Below are positions 1 to 6,278 of a stretch of DNA of 18,431 bases, in pieces; the stretch's first letter is position 1, and each line of letters begins with the position of its first letter. Position numbers and translations under genes: made by a program. This stretch comes from Treponema sp. (GTDB lineage: Bacteria; Spirochaetota; Spirochaetia; Treponematales; Treponemataceae): positions 1-18,431 of the forward strand of contig JAILNY010000090.1 in the NCBI GenBank assembly GCA_024691105.1, read 5' to 3'. The notes beneath the pieces are model-generated. The model did not search any database, was not told the origin of the DNA, and saw only the letters and a program-made list of their open reading frames with translations.

Positions 1-44
1 ATGTCATCAGCCATCATGAGAGTAACAAATACGATTTTAGTCAT
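1..44 (-). CDS. 5' end of an unknown gene cut by the window edge
   Basis: An ATG at 42-44 on the minus strand opens a frame that is still open at the window edge (14 codons, beginning MTKIVFVTLMM). An AGGGG-like ribosome site lies about 8 bases upstream, immediately after the stop codon of the 137-residue gene, so the two would be co-transcribed. The start is hydrophobic, but too little is visible to call a signal peptide or family. It is a tentative gene start only. Confidence 0.35.
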   Translation of the reverse strand, partial: MTKIVFVTLMMADD

Positions 45-57
45 AAACGAATGCCCC

Positions 58-471
58 TTAAGCTACAAAGTAATCAAGGTTTTTATTATGTCTGTAATAA
101 TCAAAATCAGGATCGTCATTGTAGGTTTTTCTGAGAGAACGTTTTTTTGAATGCCTTACTTGTTTACATTCAACGTTGTTTTCTTTGAAGATTGAATCTT
201 CAATTTCACAAAAACATTCTCTTTGTTCCTGAACATTATAACATGAAAAATAATTAATTGCACGGTTCTTTTCTAAGCCTTCAAGGTATAAGTCTTTATC
301 AATTTCTTCTACATTTAAGATTGCATCTTTATGGTCATGTTTTACACGAGGGCAATATCTCGATTTTTCCGCAACTTCTTTTTTGGATTCTGCTCTGAGG
401 TATACATAGCCTTTATAAAAATTGCTTTTTCCTACGTGTCCGAATTTTACAGTTGCCTTAAAATATTTCAT
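58..471 (-). CDS. Hypothetical protein, 137 residues
   Basis: I do not recognise the family. The start at 469-471 is chosen over an ATG 12 bases upstream because a GGAGG ribosome site sits 5 bases before it; the upstream ATG would overlap that site. The protein begins MKYFKATVKFGHVGKSNFYKG. Its first half is rich in beta-prone segments and alternates with Lys/Glu-rich stretches. The second half is strongly charged, with five Cys and a basic patch near residues 108-118. No signal peptide or membrane segment is seen. It is divergent from the TPR/DUF4145 gene, and its probable operon partner is the cut-off gene on its left. Composition is AT-rich like its right-hand neighbour. It is a real gene by its ribosome site and length, but function is unknown. 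Confidence 0.7.
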   Translation of the reverse strand: MKYFKATVKFGHVGKSNFYKGYVYLRAESKKEVAEKSRYCPRVKHDHKDAILNVEEIDKDLYLEGLEKNRAINYFSCYNVQEQRECFCEIEDSIFKENNVECKQVRHSKKRSLRKTYNDDPDFDYYRHNKNLDYFVA

Positions 472-522
472 ATTTGCCTCCATTTGTCACACCTATTAGA
501 AGGGGAAGAATAAGGCAGAAAG

Positions 523-553
523 TTTCCAAAAATAGAGAAAAACGATGTATAAT
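523..553 (+). promoter_or_regulatory. Candidate promoter of the TPR/DUF4145 gene
   Basis: A consensus -10 box TATAAT lies at 548-553, 19 bases before the chosen start at 573. The best -35 match, TTTCCA at 523-528, is weak and its 19-base spacing is longer than ideal. The predicted leader of roughly 12 bases just accommodates the GAGG ribosome site at 564-567. Confidence 0.45.
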
Positions 554-572
554 AATGTGTAGTGAGGTCTTT

Positions 573-1397
573 ATGTCTACTTGGCGTGATATTTGGCGAT
601 ACGGAGTAATTGCAAACAGGTTTTATGCTGAAAATGAAGAAAAGGGATTAAAAGCTTTTAGAAAGCTTCATGAAGTCTATGGTACAGATGGAATGATACA
701 TTATATTTATGCAGAAGCCCTAGAAAGAAGAAATTTAAGAGAACCTGCATTAGAAGAATATAAAAAAGCAAAAGAACTTTTTCCAGTTCCACATTGGAAG
801 TCAGTTGCAGAAGATTCTATTAGAAGGTTAAAAAGCAATAAAACAACCGAACAATATTTTAATAGAAATAATTTTGAACAATTACTCTGGTATTCTTTTC
901 ATAAAGTCTATGATTATGTTTATTTAAATGACTTTGCCAGATATGTCAGTCTCTCTGCTTTAGCCAGAGGTTCTTCAGAATGGCCGTTAAGTTTAGTAGA
1001 TTTTAGAACAGTTTTGGAACTTGAAATAAAACAATGTTTTCCTGAAGTAATCAAAGAATTCGATGATGCCAATCGATACACTCTTAATAAAACTATCGAG
1101 AAACTTGAAAAACTTGGAAAGATTGATTCTCAAAAAATAAAAGCATTTGATAATATAAGAATTGCTGGAAATATTGCCGCTCATAATTTGTATGCAGATG
1201 AGAGTTATAAACTTAAAAATGTAAATAGTTTTATAAAAGTATTGGAATTTTTTAACGATTATAGAGAAGATAATTTAAATTCCAGTGAAGAAGAATTTAC
1301 ATATCCATTGTGTCAATTAACTCTGGATCAATTTCTTTTAATACCAGATGAAGAAGATATTAAGGAGAAACTTAAGGAATCCGCTTCAAGCAACTAA
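573..1397 (+). CDS. TPR-like plus DUF4145/HEPN-like protein
   Basis: This is a 274-residue soluble protein. Residues about 22-85 form helical-hairpin TPR-like repeats (YAEALERRNLREPALEEYKKA). Residues about 140-230 resemble DUF4145, a HEPN-like helical domain: a helix with R145 and E149, then LNKTIEKLEKLGKI, then the hallmark R196-x-x-G-N-x-A-A-H204. In HEPN families a comparable Arg/His motif can form a ribonuclease site, but many DUF4145 proteins have no shown activity, so catalysis is only inferred. The start at 573 is chosen because GAGG lies 5 bases upstream; the frame is open for 33 more codons with no ribosome site and would overlap the divergent gene. Arginine is mostly encoded by AGA, unlike the CGN-using housekeeping genes, which suggests transfer. 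DUF4145 is often attached to restriction enzymes; no such partner is visible here. Confidence 0.75.
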   Translation: MSTWRDIWRYGVIANRFYAENEEKGLKAFRKLHEVYGTDGMIHYIYAEALERRNLREPALEEYKKAKELFPVPHWKSVAEDSIRRLKSNKTTEQYFNRNNFEQLLWYSFHKVYDYVYLNDFARYVSLSALARGSSEWPLSLVDFRTVLELEIKQCFPEVIKEFDDANRYTLNKTIEKLEKLGKIDSQKIKAFDNIRIAGNIAAHNLYADESYKLKNVNSFIKVLEFFNDYREDNLNSSEEEFTYPLCQLTLDQFLLIPDEEDIKEKLKESASSN

Positions 1398-1446
1398 TGC
1401 AAATTCTTCAAAAACATGATATATTATTTATCAGAAGGTGTGACAT

Positions 1447-1662
1447 ATGACAGACAAACAAATTGAATACACAGTTTTCTGCATCGAAAATGTTGCAAAA
1501 CAGCTCGATAAAACCGGCTCAGAATTATTTCAGATTCTCAATTCCTCAGGTTTGCTCCATTCATATATTATTCCTTCATACGAGGCACTGCACACCCAGA
1601 GCAAACAATATATCGTAGATGAAATCGTTTCAGTTCTTAAAGAAAGGAAGCTTGTTGCATGA
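1447..1662 (+). CDS. DUF3791 family protein
   Basis: This is a 71-residue protein matching the DUF3791 pattern from memory: an N-terminal helix (EYTVFCIENVAKQLDKTG), a middle LL-x-YI segment, and the conserved ALHTQ-x-x-x-YIVDEI near residues 47-59. DUF3791 proteins commonly precede a DUF3990 gene in accessory regions, and the pair has been regarded as toxin-antitoxin-like; the function is not settled. An AAGGTG ribosome site at 1435-1440 lies 6 bases before the ATG. The stop codon overlaps the ATG of a short frame in the ATGA arrangement typical of coupled pairs, but that partner is broken (see 1659-1691). No good promoter is obvious; a TATATT at 1420-1425 is the best -10 candidate. Confidence 0.8.
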   Translation: MTDKQIEYTVFCIENVAKQLDKTGSELFQILNSSGLLHSYIIPSYEALHTQSKQYIVDEIVSVLKERKLVA

Positions 1663-1691
1663 AAATCTATCAGAACAAGAGAAGTAAATAG
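1659..1691 (+). pseudogene. Remnant of a DUF3990 partner gene
   Basis: An ATG overlapping the DUF3791 stop codon (ATGA) opens a 10-codon frame MKIYQNKRSK ending in TAG. DUF3990 proteins typically begin with a similar MKIYHGS-type strand and follow DUF3791 with this same overlap. Nothing resembling the rest of a DUF3990 protein follows in the 37 bases before the next gene. I infer a truncated remnant, most likely by deletion. The match is only four to five residues plus position, so a chance frame remains possible. Confidence 0.45.
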
Positions 1692-1728
1692 AAACACGCT
1701 TTTTCAAGTGCACTTCAACTTAAATACT

Positions 1729-1956
1729 TCACACCATCCCGCACCCGTTCTTTCTTTCTTCCGGGTGCGCAACTTCAAAACCACAGCGGGCTTCGGCGTT
1801 TAATTCACGAAGCTCTTTTTTACCGTCTATGTAAAGCTGATAATCAATTCCGGTACTGTCATAACCGCAGCCTACATCGTAATCTTCACCAAGAGAATCA
1901 CGGACAATCTGTTCACGCTGCTCGCGCGTTGTATCCTTTATTAAAATGCTGTGCAT
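1729..1956 (-). CDS. Conserved small protein, 75 residues
   Basis: The protein begins MHSILIKDTTREQREQIV and contains YIDGKKELRELNAEAR. Both blocks are, from memory, the signature of a small conserved protein of unknown function found in many Firmicutes and some spirochaetes. Homologues often carry several Cys-Gly pairs in the middle; here that region is reduced to VGCGYD. The start at 1954-1956 is chosen because it matches the family start; a GGATGG site lies about 6 bases upstream, inside the preceding gene. The frame continues nine codons further upstream (to 1983) but those residues look unrelated. It overlaps the end of the membrane-protein gene by 16 bases, implying translational coupling. 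The function is unknown. Confidence 0.7.
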   Translation of the reverse strand: MHSILIKDTTREQREQIVRDSLGEDYDVGCGYDSTGIDYQLYIDGKKELRELNAEARCGFEVAHPEERKNGCGMV

Positions 1957-2411
1957 ATACCCATCCAGCCAGCAAAAATGCATGCAAATAAAATACCTAA
2001 ACCGACAATTACTGCAATAACGCGCTTTCGGCTCAAGGTCGTAATAAGACCAGCCGCAACACTTGAAATCAAAGGAAAAAGATTAATAATTCCAAGCACA
2101 AGACTGACAGTTGCACCTAAATTAACTGCCACTCCAAAATCAAACCATGAAAATACAGTACAAATAATAAAAAATAAAACAATCCATTCAATAAAAGCGA
2201 CAAGACCTGGAACAAGTCCTTTTAATGCTGAATAAATCGTAAGAAGAATTCCCGGTGAAAATATGCAGATGAATAAAAGTACTGAACCGTCAAAAACTTC
2301 ATTAAGAGTGAATTGTAATATTACGACATACGCAAGACTTATAAGCGACGCAACAAGGCCGCAGAAAATTGCATCCATATAAATTCTTTTTTCATTCAAC
2401 TTATCAAACAT
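1941..2411 (-). CDS. Five-helix integral membrane protein
   Basis: This is a 156-residue hydrophobic protein with five predicted membrane spans at about residues 13-33, 43-63, 67-90, 97-123 and 131-152, and short loops. The positive patch LSRKR at 126-130 suggests a cytoplasmic loop. A GAGGTG ribosome site at 2417-2422 lies 5-6 bases before the ATG. It starts 22 bases after the mnmG stop on the same strand and overlaps the small conserved gene downstream, so the three probably form one transcript. No family is recognised. The hydrophobic Gly-rich helices are compatible with a small permease subunit or a structural membrane protein, but that is guesswork. Confidence 0.75.
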   Translation of the reverse strand: MFDKLNEKRIYMDAIFCGLVASLISLAYVVILQFTLNEVFDGSVLLFICIFSPGILLTIYSALKGLVPGLVAFIEWIVLFFIICTVFSWFDFGVAVNLGATVSLVLGIINLFPLISSVAAGLITTLSRKRVIAVIVGLGILFACIFAGWMGICTAF

Positions 2412-2433
2412 AATTTCACCTCAACTATATTAA

Positions 2434-4557
2434 CTATCTCAAATATACCATCAAAAGCATGATGTCGCTGTTACGGATTCCACTGATGCGGCTTGCCTGA
2501 CCAAGTGTTGCAGGGCGAACCGCTTCGAGTTTTCCGCGTGACTCGCTCGATAAAGAAGGAATCGATGCATAATCAAAGTCTGCAGGAATCTTGAAGTTTT
2601 CCATACGGTGCATTTTTTCTACACGGCGATCCTGTTTTTCAATGTAGTATTTATATTTAAAATCAATCTTTGCTTCTTCCCAGATTTTTTCAGGATAGCC
2701 AGGATTTTCAGCATTAGGCTTTTTATCAAGCAATGCAACAATTTCGTCAGCCATGCGGTATTTTTCCTGAACGGCTAAGAACTGTTTTTCTGATTTTAAT
2801 CCGACTTCGAAAGCCTTTTGTGTAAGGCGGCGGTCAGCGGTATCATATCTTAACTTAAGTCTATACTCGGCGCGCGCGGTAAACATACGGTAAGGCTCCT
2901 TCGTGCCGAGCGTTACCAAATCGTCAATCAAAACACCGATATAAGCTTCGTCACGACGGAGCACAAGCGGCGCGTACTCTGGAATCTTTCTATAATTATT
3001 AAAGCCTGCATCGCATTGAATCTTTTCAAGACGCTCTCCAATCTGATGAGCCTGCTTTTCAGAAAGTTCCCAGTTTGCTTTTAATTCTTTCTGACTGTAA
3101 GCAGGCTTTGGGCAGTACGCGCCGCTTTCCATAGAAGCCGCGCGCGCGTCAACCGAAGAATCGCTCGGACAAAGTGGGCCACATACTTTGATATGTTCAC
3201 GTGCATAAAGTCCGGCATTAATTCCGGCAACAAGTCCCTGCCCTGCCGCTTCTTCGTAGCCTGAAGTTCCATTTATCTGACCCGCATCAAAAAGACCTGC
3301 TACCCTCTTTGTCTCAAGAGAGTTATAAAGCTGTGTCGGTTCAACGTAATCATACTCAACTGCGTAACCCGGCCGGCTTACAACTGCCTTTTCAAAACCC
3401 GGCATCGTCCTTAGGAATTCATCCTGAACGCTTTCCGGGAGCGAAGAAGAAAAACCGTTTAAATAAATTTCTTCTGTGCCCAATCCTTCGGGTTCAACAA
3501 AAATCTGATGACGATCGCGTTCTGCAAAACGCATGACTTTATCTTCGATACTTGGACAATAACGCGGACCGATTCCAGAAATTTTTCCTGAATACAACGG
3601 CGAGCGTCCGATATTTTTTCTGATTATCTCGTGAGTTTTTTCGTTTGTGTATACGACGTGGCACGGAACCATTGGGCGTTCAACTTTTTCTGTTTCAAAA
3701 GAAAAAGGAATTACTTCTTCGTCGCCATCCTGTTTTTCAAGCACGTCAAAGTTTACAGACGAGCGCAGAATTCTCGGAGGCGTTCCGGTCTTAAGACGAC
3801 CGGTTGTAAAACCAAGTCGATGAAGATTAGAAGTCAAACCGAATGCGGCACTTTCGCCAAGACGACCGCAAGGCGCATCATATTCACCAATAAAAATTCT
3901 TCCGCCTAAAAAAGTTCCCGTCGTCAAAACAACTGAGCGCACAGGAATTACACGGCCGCGTTCTGTTACAACTGCGATTACCTTCTGTCGTTTTCCGTTT
4001 TTATGAATGCAGAAATTTTCGCGCGCGATTGTCGAAGAATTTTCAGCATCACTTTTAGAGTCCGCATTGCTGGCAAAAACATTTCCTTCTCTGACTTCGC
4101 CCGGAATCGAGCCTACCTCTGCGCTGCTGTCTGTATTAGGCGGCAGGTCCTGATCAGAGTCAGTCGTAAGAATATCGACAACGGTATCCATTAAGGTTGA
4201 AAGATTCGGTGTGCTTTCAAGAGTCTTTCGTGCAAGCGCTGAATAGACAAGCTTATCAGCCTGACTTCGCGGAGCCTGAACAGCAGGTCCCCGACTTTTA
4301 TTTAAAAGACGAAACTGAATCATCGAGTGGTCAATCAGCTTTCCCATCTCGCCGCCAAGCGCATCTATTTCTCGTACGATATTTCCTTTTGCAATTCCAC
4401 CAATAGAAGGATTACAACTCATTCGACCAATTGCATCAATTGACTGAGTAATAACTAAAGTTTTTAATCCCATTCTCGCGCAGGCTAAACAAGCTTCAAT
4501 TCCGGCATGTCCTGCACCGACAACGGCTACATCAAAACAATCATAAAAACCGCTCAT
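2434..4557 (-). CDS. mnmG: tRNA uridine-5-carboxymethylaminomethyl modification enzyme MnmG
   Basis: This FAD-dependent enzyme works with MnmE to put the carboxymethylaminomethyl group on wobble U34 of certain tRNAs in the cytoplasm. Visible marks are the dinucleotide fold G14-A-G-H-A-G19, GRMSCNPSIGG with C48, RYCPSIEDK with C334 (the two family cysteines), FDAGQINGTSGYEEAAGQG at about 423-441, EPYRMFTARAEYRL, and the C-terminal QASRISGI-x-x-x-DI-x-LL. At 707 residues it is longer than the usual 620-640. Residues about 131-189 (Ser/Asp/Glu-rich) and about 453-525 have no counterpart in the Escherichia coli protein as I recall it, while the region before the C-terminal helices is shorter. The frame is uninterrupted. 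The start fits the family, yet there is no ribosome site; a promoter ends 9 bases before the ATG, suggesting a near-leaderless transcript. Confidence 0.97.
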   Translation of the reverse strand: MSGFYDCFDVAVVGAGHAGIEACLACARMGLKTLVITQSIDAIGRMSCNPSIGGIAKGNIVREIDALGGEMGKLIDHSMIQFRLLNKSRGPAVQAPRSQADKLVYSALARKTLESTPNLSTLMDTVVDILTTDSDQDLPPNTDSSAEVGSIPGEVREGNVFASNADSKSDAENSSTIARENFCIHKNGKRQKVIAVVTERGRVIPVRSVVLTTGTFLGGRIFIGEYDAPCGRLGESAAFGLTSNLHRLGFTTGRLKTGTPPRILRSSVNFDVLEKQDGDEEVIPFSFETEKVERPMVPCHVVYTNEKTHEIIRKNIGRSPLYSGKISGIGPRYCPSIEDKVMRFAERDRHQIFVEPEGLGTEEIYLNGFSSSLPESVQDEFLRTMPGFEKAVVSRPGYAVEYDYVEPTQLYNSLETKRVAGLFDAGQINGTSGYEEAAGQGLVAGINAGLYAREHIKVCGPLCPSDSSVDARAASMESGAYCPKPAYSQKELKANWELSEKQAHQIGERLEKIQCDAGFNNYRKIPEYAPLVLRRDEAYIGVLIDDLVTLGTKEPYRMFTARAEYRLKLRYDTADRRLTQKAFEVGLKSEKQFLAVQEKYRMADEIVALLDKKPNAENPGYPEKIWEEAKIDFKYKYYIEKQDRRVEKMHRMENFKIPADFDYASIPSLSSESRGKLEAVRPATLGQASRISGIRNSDIMLLMVYLR

Positions 4558-4566
4558 AGTGAGGAA

Positions 4567-4595
4567 AGTATATTATTTTTTTTCTGACATTGCAA
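4567..4595 (-). promoter_or_regulatory. mnmG promoter, near-leaderless
   Basis: On the minus strand a -35 TTGCAA (4590-4595) and -10 TATACT (4567-4572) are separated by exactly 17 bases. The -10 ends 9 bases before the mnmG ATG, so initiation about 7 bases downstream of the box would give a leader of only about 2-3 bases. No Shine-Dalgarno sequence lies between box and start. Confidence 0.7.
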
Positions 4596-4680
4596 TTAGT
4601 GACTTGTATTGCGTTTTATTTTCATTTTTTACTGAACTTTACACCTGACATATAGCAAAATTAAAAGTCTAATATCTCTA

Positions 4681-4709
4681 CTGACAATTCATTTAAAAAA
4701 TGCTATTAT
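4681..4709 (+). promoter_or_regulatory. Lipoprotein gene promoter, leaderless
   Basis: A -35 CTGACA (4681-4686) and -10 TATTAT (4704-4709) are separated by exactly 17 bases. Only 6 bases lie between the -10 and the ATG at 4716, placing the expected transcription start at or next to the A of the ATG. No ribosome site is present. Confidence 0.7.
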
Positions 4710-4715
4710 TCAAAT

Positions 4716-5504
4716 ATGAAAAAACTTACTAAAAAATTCAACTCATCAAAAGCAATCGCTCTTTTAACAGGAGCCGCACTTATCTTAAGTGCATCACTTT
4801 TTTTATCCTGCTCATCAAAAAATAAAACAGACAGCAGCACAGCAGACGGCACACAAAAAGAAGAACGCCCGCAATGGCAGCCTTCTGCAGAAAAAATCTG
4901 CGTCGTTTTTGGATATGGTTATAACTCGGAAGAATTTGTAAAAACAGAAATTGAACGCTTAGAAAAAAATTTTGGTCTTTCTGACGGAACAGAAAATTCT
5001 GGACTTATCATTCCATACGTATTTCCTGATGATTTAAAAGTTGGAAACACAGGCCGCATTTCGCGCCTTATAACTCTCTTAGAAGAAGTAAAGGTTGCAG
5101 GTATCATCACAATCGGAGCACCTGAATACACAAGCAATACTCTTGCAACATTAAGAGAAAATTCCGGCGACAATCCGTTCCCGATTTATACACTTTTTCC
5201 TCAGGACGAAATTCTTGCAATTGAAGCAACAAGCGATTTTGTACTTGACAGAGCTGTAGAACACTCCGAAAATATAGAAGAGGTTAAACAGGAAACTGAG
5301 CAGACAAAGGTTGAAGGAATTGAAGACATCATCGACAATGCAATCGACTACATGCTTTTATTCAATATGCCGCTCAGAAGTAATGCAGAACTTCAGATTC
5401 ATGTTGGAAACATTGTCGGAAGCCGCTATTCACTTAAACGCTACGTAGATCCAGAAACTGGACTTTCGTCAATCAATCACTTTATTATTGAGGAAAAAAA
5501 ATAG
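4716..5504 (+). CDS. Putative lipoprotein with periplasmic-binding-like domain
   Basis: This is a 262-residue exported lipoprotein. The N-terminus is basic (MKKLTKKFNSSK), followed by a hydrophobic stretch at 13-30 and LFLSC with the lipid-acceptor Cys at 32; the relaxed lipobox is of spirochaete type. A Ser/Thr/Asp-rich linker follows to about residue 55. Residues about 60-190 alternate strands and helices (KICVVFGYGY, VAGIITIGAPEY, PIYTLFP), suggesting one lobe of a type-1 periplasmic-binding fold, loosely reminiscent of DUF3798 proteins. This is a weak assignment. It is the first gene of a probable two-gene transcript with the phosphodiesterase 12 bases downstream. The signal peptide fixes the start, making the absence of a ribosome site significant. 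Confidence 0.75.
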   Translation: MKKLTKKFNSSKAIALLTGAALILSASLFLSCSSKNKTDSSTADGTQKEERPQWQPSAEKICVVFGYGYNSEEFVKTEIERLEKNFGLSDGTENSGLIIPYVFPDDLKVGNTGRISRLITLLEEVKVAGIITIGAPEYTSNTLATLRENSGDNPFPIYTLFPQDEILAIEATSDFVLDRAVEHSENIEEVKQETEQTKVEGIEDIIDNAIDYMLLFNMPLRSNAELQIHVGNIVGSRYSLKRYVDPETGLSSINHFIIEEKK

Positions 5505-5516
5505 CGTTATAACACT

Positions 5517-6224
5517 ATGAATTCACTAAAACAGACAAACAGCTACTTAATTGGTTCAGACTCTGCAGTAAGTGAATTAGCAAAAAAAGAAAGTGCTGTT
5601 ATTCTTGCAATTTCAGATTCTCATGGAAAGTTCGAAGCGCTCAAGAACATAGTAGAAAATTTTGGTCCGCACGCAGATATGATTGCTTTTTGCGGTGACG
5701 GCGCTGATGATTTTATTGAGCTTCTTGAATTTACACGAAAGAATAAAAAGTTCCAGGAGATTTTTCCACCGGTCGCCGCTCTCGTTCAGGGAAACGGCGA
5801 TGACAATACTTTTCCGGTAAACTTTAATCCTTCTCAAGTCAGCATTAAAAAAGAGGACTGGGGAATTTATGCACCGCGCATGATCAATGCAAAGGTTGCC
5901 GGAATGAATGTTTTAATAACTCATGGTCATGTGTTTGGCGTTTACTACGGAATGAATCAAATTGAACAGCAGGCAACGCAGGACAAGGCAGACCTCGTTC
6001 TATTTGGTCACACACACATCGCAGAGCGCATCGACCATTCAACGGTAACCTTTATCAATCCCGGAAGCTGTGCCCTTCCGCGCCGCGGTTTACCGCCATC
6101 TTTTTCGATGATTAAAGTCCCTGGCGACCAGGAACGCATTACAAATACCTTCTTCGAAATCCGCGCATCTCTTTCAGAAGGAATTACATACCTTCCGTTT
6201 TCACCTGCCATGCACCGCTGGTAA
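5517..6224 (+). CDS. YfcE/MJ0936-type metallophosphoesterase
   Basis: This is a 235-residue cytosolic calcineurin-like phosphodiesterase. All five metal-binding motifs are present in order: D34-x-H36 (SDSHG), GD at 60-61, GNGDD with N93, TH136GH, and GHTH at 164-167, followed by NPGS. The family usually has its D-x-H within about 10 residues of the start. Here about 28 residues precede the first strand, and no alternative in-frame start was found within that extension. The region TFFEIRASLSEGITYLPF forms a C-terminal extension. Substrate is unknown; relatives cleave phosphodiesters such as cyclic nucleotides or model substrates. It follows the lipoprotein gene by 12 bases with no clear ribosome site; a TATAAC at 5508-5513 resembles a -10 box but lacks a convincing -35. 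Confidence 0.88.
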   Translation: MNSLKQTNSYLIGSDSAVSELAKKESAVILAISDSHGKFEALKNIVENFGPHADMIAFCGDGADDFIELLEFTRKNKKFQEIFPPVAALVQGNGDDNTFPVNFNPSQVSIKKEDWGIYAPRMINAKVAGMNVLITHGHVFGVYYGMNQIEQQATQDKADLVLFGHTHIAERIDHSTVTFINPGSCALPRRGLPPSFSMIKVPGDQERITNTFFEIRASLSEGITYLPFSPAMHRW

Positions 6225-6225
6225 G

Positions 6226-6267
6226 GCGCGCACAATTTGCCTGCCGCGCAGGTCGCAAAACGCGCGC
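6226..6267. repeat. Nested GC-rich hairpin between convergent genes
   Basis: Between the phosphodiesterase and the metallo-hydrolase, which converge, lies a nested inverted repeat. It has an outer GCGCGC (6226-6231 and 6262-6267), a middle TTTGC/GCAAA (6236-6240 and 6255-6259), and an inner CCTGC/GCAGG (6240-6244 and 6248-6252). It lacks a run of T on either side, so it may act as a factor-dependent or bidirectional transcription end or be a dispersed palindrome. It is much richer in GC than the surrounding intergenic DNA. Confidence 0.55.
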
Positions 6268-6278
6268 TTCAATCAAAA

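Noticed and set aside
474..572. Upstream extension of the TPR/DUF4145 reading frame
   Set aside because: It would overlap the divergent gene's start, has no ribosome site and an Arg/Lys-rich non-family sequence, and runs through the TATAAT box; the ATG at 573 has GAGG correctly placed.
485..1445. Nine-base inverted repeat TGTCACACC / GGTGTGACA flanking the TPR/DUF4145 gene
   Set aside because: Each copy overlaps ribosome-site context at a gene start and is too short to call an element end; no transposase or target duplication is present.
2816..4170. Frameshift or pseudogene explanation for the over-long MnmG
   Set aside because: The frame is continuous and all family motifs occur in order on both sides of each insert, so these are true insertions.
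3081..4406. Several open frames of 60-90 codons on both strands within mnmG
   Set aside because: They lie inside a strongly supported gene, have no ribosome sites or family features, and arise from its codon pattern.
5508..5516. Separate leaderless promoter for the phosphodiesterase
   Set aside because: TATAAC sits 3 bases before the ATG, too close, and no acceptable -35 is found at 16-18 bases; co-transcription with the lipoprotein gene is simpler.
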